The notes under the pieces were generated by a model. It was not told the DNA's origin, searched no databases, and worked only from the letters and a program-made list of their open reading frames with translations. From Streptomyces seoulensis (GTDB lineage: Bacteria > Actinomycetota > Actinomycetes > Streptomycetales > Streptomycetaceae): a DNA stretch of 64,000 nucleotides. The position numbers were made by a program, and so were the translations under genes. Position 1 is the first letter of the stretch. Each line of letters opens with the position of its first letter. Shown in pieces: positions 62,457 to 64,000 of this stretch. The stretch spans positions 372,001-436,000 of the forward strand of contig NZ_CP032229.1 in NCBI RefSeq assembly GCF_004328625.1, given 5' to 3'.

Positions 62457-64000
62457 CACGGCAGGCCGACGCGGTGGACGAACTCCTGGCACGGGCGCAC
62501 CGGTTGGGCGCCGACCCACGCAACACCAACTACGCGGGCGGCAACGCCTCCGCGAAGGGCACGGCCGTCGATCCGGTGACCGGTGACGACGTCGGGCTGC
62601 TGTGGGTCAAGGGCTCGGGCGGCGATCTCGGCACCCTCACGACCGAGGGGCTGGCCGTGCTGCGCCTGGACCGGCTGCGCGCGCTGACCGGTGTCTACGC
62701 GGGAGTCGAGGCCGAGGACGACATGGTCGCGGCCTTCGACTACTGCCTGCACGGCAAGGGCGGTGCCGCGCCGTCCATCGACACCGCCATGCACGCCCTG
62801 GTGGACGCGGCCCATGTGGACCATCTGCACCCGGACTCCGGTATCGCGCTCGCCTGCGCGGCGGACGGTGAGAAGCTGACCGCCGAGTGCTTCGGCGAGC
62901 AGGTGGTGTGGGTGCCGTGGCGGCGGCCCGGTTTTCAGCTCGGGCTCGACATCGCCCGCGTCAAGGAGGCCAACCCGCGCGCGATCGGGGTGATCCTGGG
63001 CGGGCACGGCATCACCGCCTGGGGTGACACCTCCGCCGAGTGCGAGCGCAACAGCCTGCACATCATCCGCACCGCCGAAGCCTTCCTGGCCGCGCGCGGG
63101 AAGGCGGAGCCCTTCGGCCATCTCGTCTCCGAGTACACACCGTTGGCACCGGAAACACGTCGGGAGCGGGCGGCCGCCCTGGCCCCCACGATCCGCGCGC
63201 TCGCCTCCCAGGACCGGCCGCAGGTCGGCCACTTCGACGACTCCGCCGAGATCCTGGAGTTCCTGTCGCGCGCCGAGCACCCGAGGCTGGCCGCGCTCGG
63301 CACCTCCTGCCCGGACCACTTCCTGCGCACGAAGATCCGCCCCCTCGTCCTGGATCTGCCTCCGACCGCCCCGCTGGACGAAGTGCGCTCGCGGCTGCGG
63401 GAGTTGCACACCGCTTACCGCGAGGAGTACGCGGCCTACTACGCCCGGCACGCGGGTCCCGGCTCCCCCGCGATGCGCGGCGCGGACCCCGCGATCGTGC
63501 TGATTCCGGGCGTCGGCATGTTCTCCTTCGGCCGGGACAAGCAGACGGCGCGGGTCGCCGGCGCGTTCTACCGCAACGCCGTCAACGTGATGCGCGCGGC
63601 CGAGGCGGTGTCGTCGTACGCGCCCATCGAGGAGCGGGAGAAGTTCGGGATCGAGTACTGGGATCTGGAGGAGGCCAAGCTGCGCCGGATACCAGGACCG
63701 CGCCCGCTGGCTACCCGGATCGCGCTGGTGACGGGTGCCGGTTCCGGTATCGGCCGGGCGATCGCGCACCGGCTGGCCGCCGAGGGTGCCTGTGTGGTGG
63801 TGGCCGACGTCAAGGGCGCGGAGGCGGTGGCCGAGGAGCTGGGCGGGGCCGACCGGGCCGTCGCGGTCACCGTGGACGTGACGAGCGAGGAGCAGATCGC
63901 CGCCGCGTTCCGCCGGGCGGTGCTGGCCTTCGGCGGGGTGGACCTGGTCGTCAACTGCGCCGGGCTCTCCGTGTCCAGGCCGCTGCTGGAGACGACGGCA
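62453..64000 (+). CDS. rhaD: Bifunctional rhamnulose-1-phosphate aldolase/lactaldehyde dehydrogenase (partial)
   Basis: The first 516 codons of a fused enzyme that runs past the window end. Residues 1 to about 410 are a class II aldolase domain: NTNYAGGNASAKGTAVDPVT, IDTAMHALVDAAHVDHLHPD (zinc His residues) and GVILGGHGITAWGDT. From about 425 an SDR domain begins: RIALVTGAGSGIGRAIAHRL then VVADVKGAEAVAEEL and VNCAGLSVSRPLL. In such fusions aldol cleavage gives dihydroxyacetone phosphate and lactaldehyde, and the SDR domain oxidises lactaldehyde. A rhamnulokinase is expected downstream. GTG 62453 overlaps the rhaI stop. Confidence 0.93.
   Translation, partial: MTRQADAVDELLARAHRLGADPRNTNYAGGNASAKGTAVDPVTGDDVGLLWVKGSGGDLGTLTTEGLAVLRLDRLRALTGVYAGVEAEDDMVAAFDYCLHGKGGAAPSIDTAMHALVDAAHVDHLHPDSGIALACAADGEKLTAECFGEQVVWVPWRRPGFQLGLDIARVKEANPRAIGVILGGHGITAWGDTSAECERNSLHIIRTAEAFLAARGKAEPFGHLVSEYTPLAPETRRERAAALAPTIRALASQDRPQVGHFDDSAEILEFLSRAEHPRLAALGTSCPDHFLRTKIRPLVLDLPPTAPLDEVRSRLRELHTAYREEYAAYYARHAGPGSPAMRGADPAIVLIPGVGMFSFGRDKQTARVAGAFYRNAVNVMRAAEAVSSYAPIEEREKFGIEYWDLEEAKLRRIPGPRPLATRIALVTGAGSGIGRAIAHRLAAEGACVVVADVKGAEAVAEELGGADRAVAVTVDVTSEEQIAAAFRRAVLAFGGVDLVVNCAGLSVSRPLLETTA

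Overview
High-GC DNA with near-total G/C in third codon positions, ATGA/GTGA start-stop overlaps, GGAGG-type ribosome sites, GTG and TTG starts, a StrR-like regulator, a DpsA-type Dps and many SpoIIE/STAS/HATPase proteins: a Streptomyces-type actinomycete chromosome. No tRNA, rRNA, CRISPR array, IS element or integrase was seen.

The left half (about 1-32500) reads as one large biosynthetic gene cluster. (a) 1-5913 (+): end of an unidentified protein, a carrier protein, a seryl-tRNA-synthetase-like amino acid:carrier-protein ligase, an alpha/beta hydrolase, a phosphopantetheinyl transferase, a flavin oxidase and a DHA2-type exporter. (b) 6002-12124: LysR regulator, SnoaL-like protein, StrR/ParB-like activator, an NmrA reductase with a TTA codon, an aldo/keto reductase and an extra S-adenosylmethionine synthetase. 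(c) 12183-18185 (-): a CreD-like nitrosuccinate lyase and CreE-like flavoprotein (nitrous acid from aspartate), a fused adenylation-like/O-methyltransferase-like protein, an isocitrate-lyase-superfamily enzyme, and a tiny 28-residue ORF. (d) 18357-20314 (+): LuxR-type regulator and a HisC-type aminotransferase. (e) 32489 down to 20318 (-): chorismate mutase, PabAB aminodeoxychorismate synthase and aminodeoxyprephenate dehydrogenase, which with the aminotransferase make 4-aminophenylalanine; then an adenylating ligase, a DsbA/mycothiol-type protein, a tandem (two-domain) ATP-grasp ligase, a single ATP-grasp ligase and an MFS exporter after each ligase gene.

Working model (inference): chorismate gives 4-aminophenylalanine; aspartate gives nitrous acid; nitrosation/diazotisation or another N-N chemistry may act on the arylamine or another amine; ATP-grasp enzymes and a carrier-protein-bound amino acid build a short peptide or amide that the MFS proteins export. 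I do not recognise the whole combination as a known cluster.

The middle (32670-53149) is ordinary chromosomal and stress-response gene content: Dps, an iron-sulfur photolyase-like protein, two MarR regulators, a SpoIIE phosphatase, a Cys-rich secreted protein/Tat protein/MauE operon, a partner-switching block that includes a CarH-like cobalamin-binding protein, an NCS1 permease, a TetR/NmrA pair with a clear operator, two PPOX flavoproteins, and two decayed genes (a frame-shifted maleylpyruvate-isomerase-like gene and an internally deleted monooxygenase).

The right end (52127-64000) is an L-rhamnose regulon: LacI repressor, rhaS/rhaQ/rhaP/rhaT ABC transporter, and divergently a Tat-secreted alpha-L-rhamnosidase, rhaI and rhaD (cut by the window end). 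Two near-perfect TGAAA-type palindromes sit in front of the divergent start codons.
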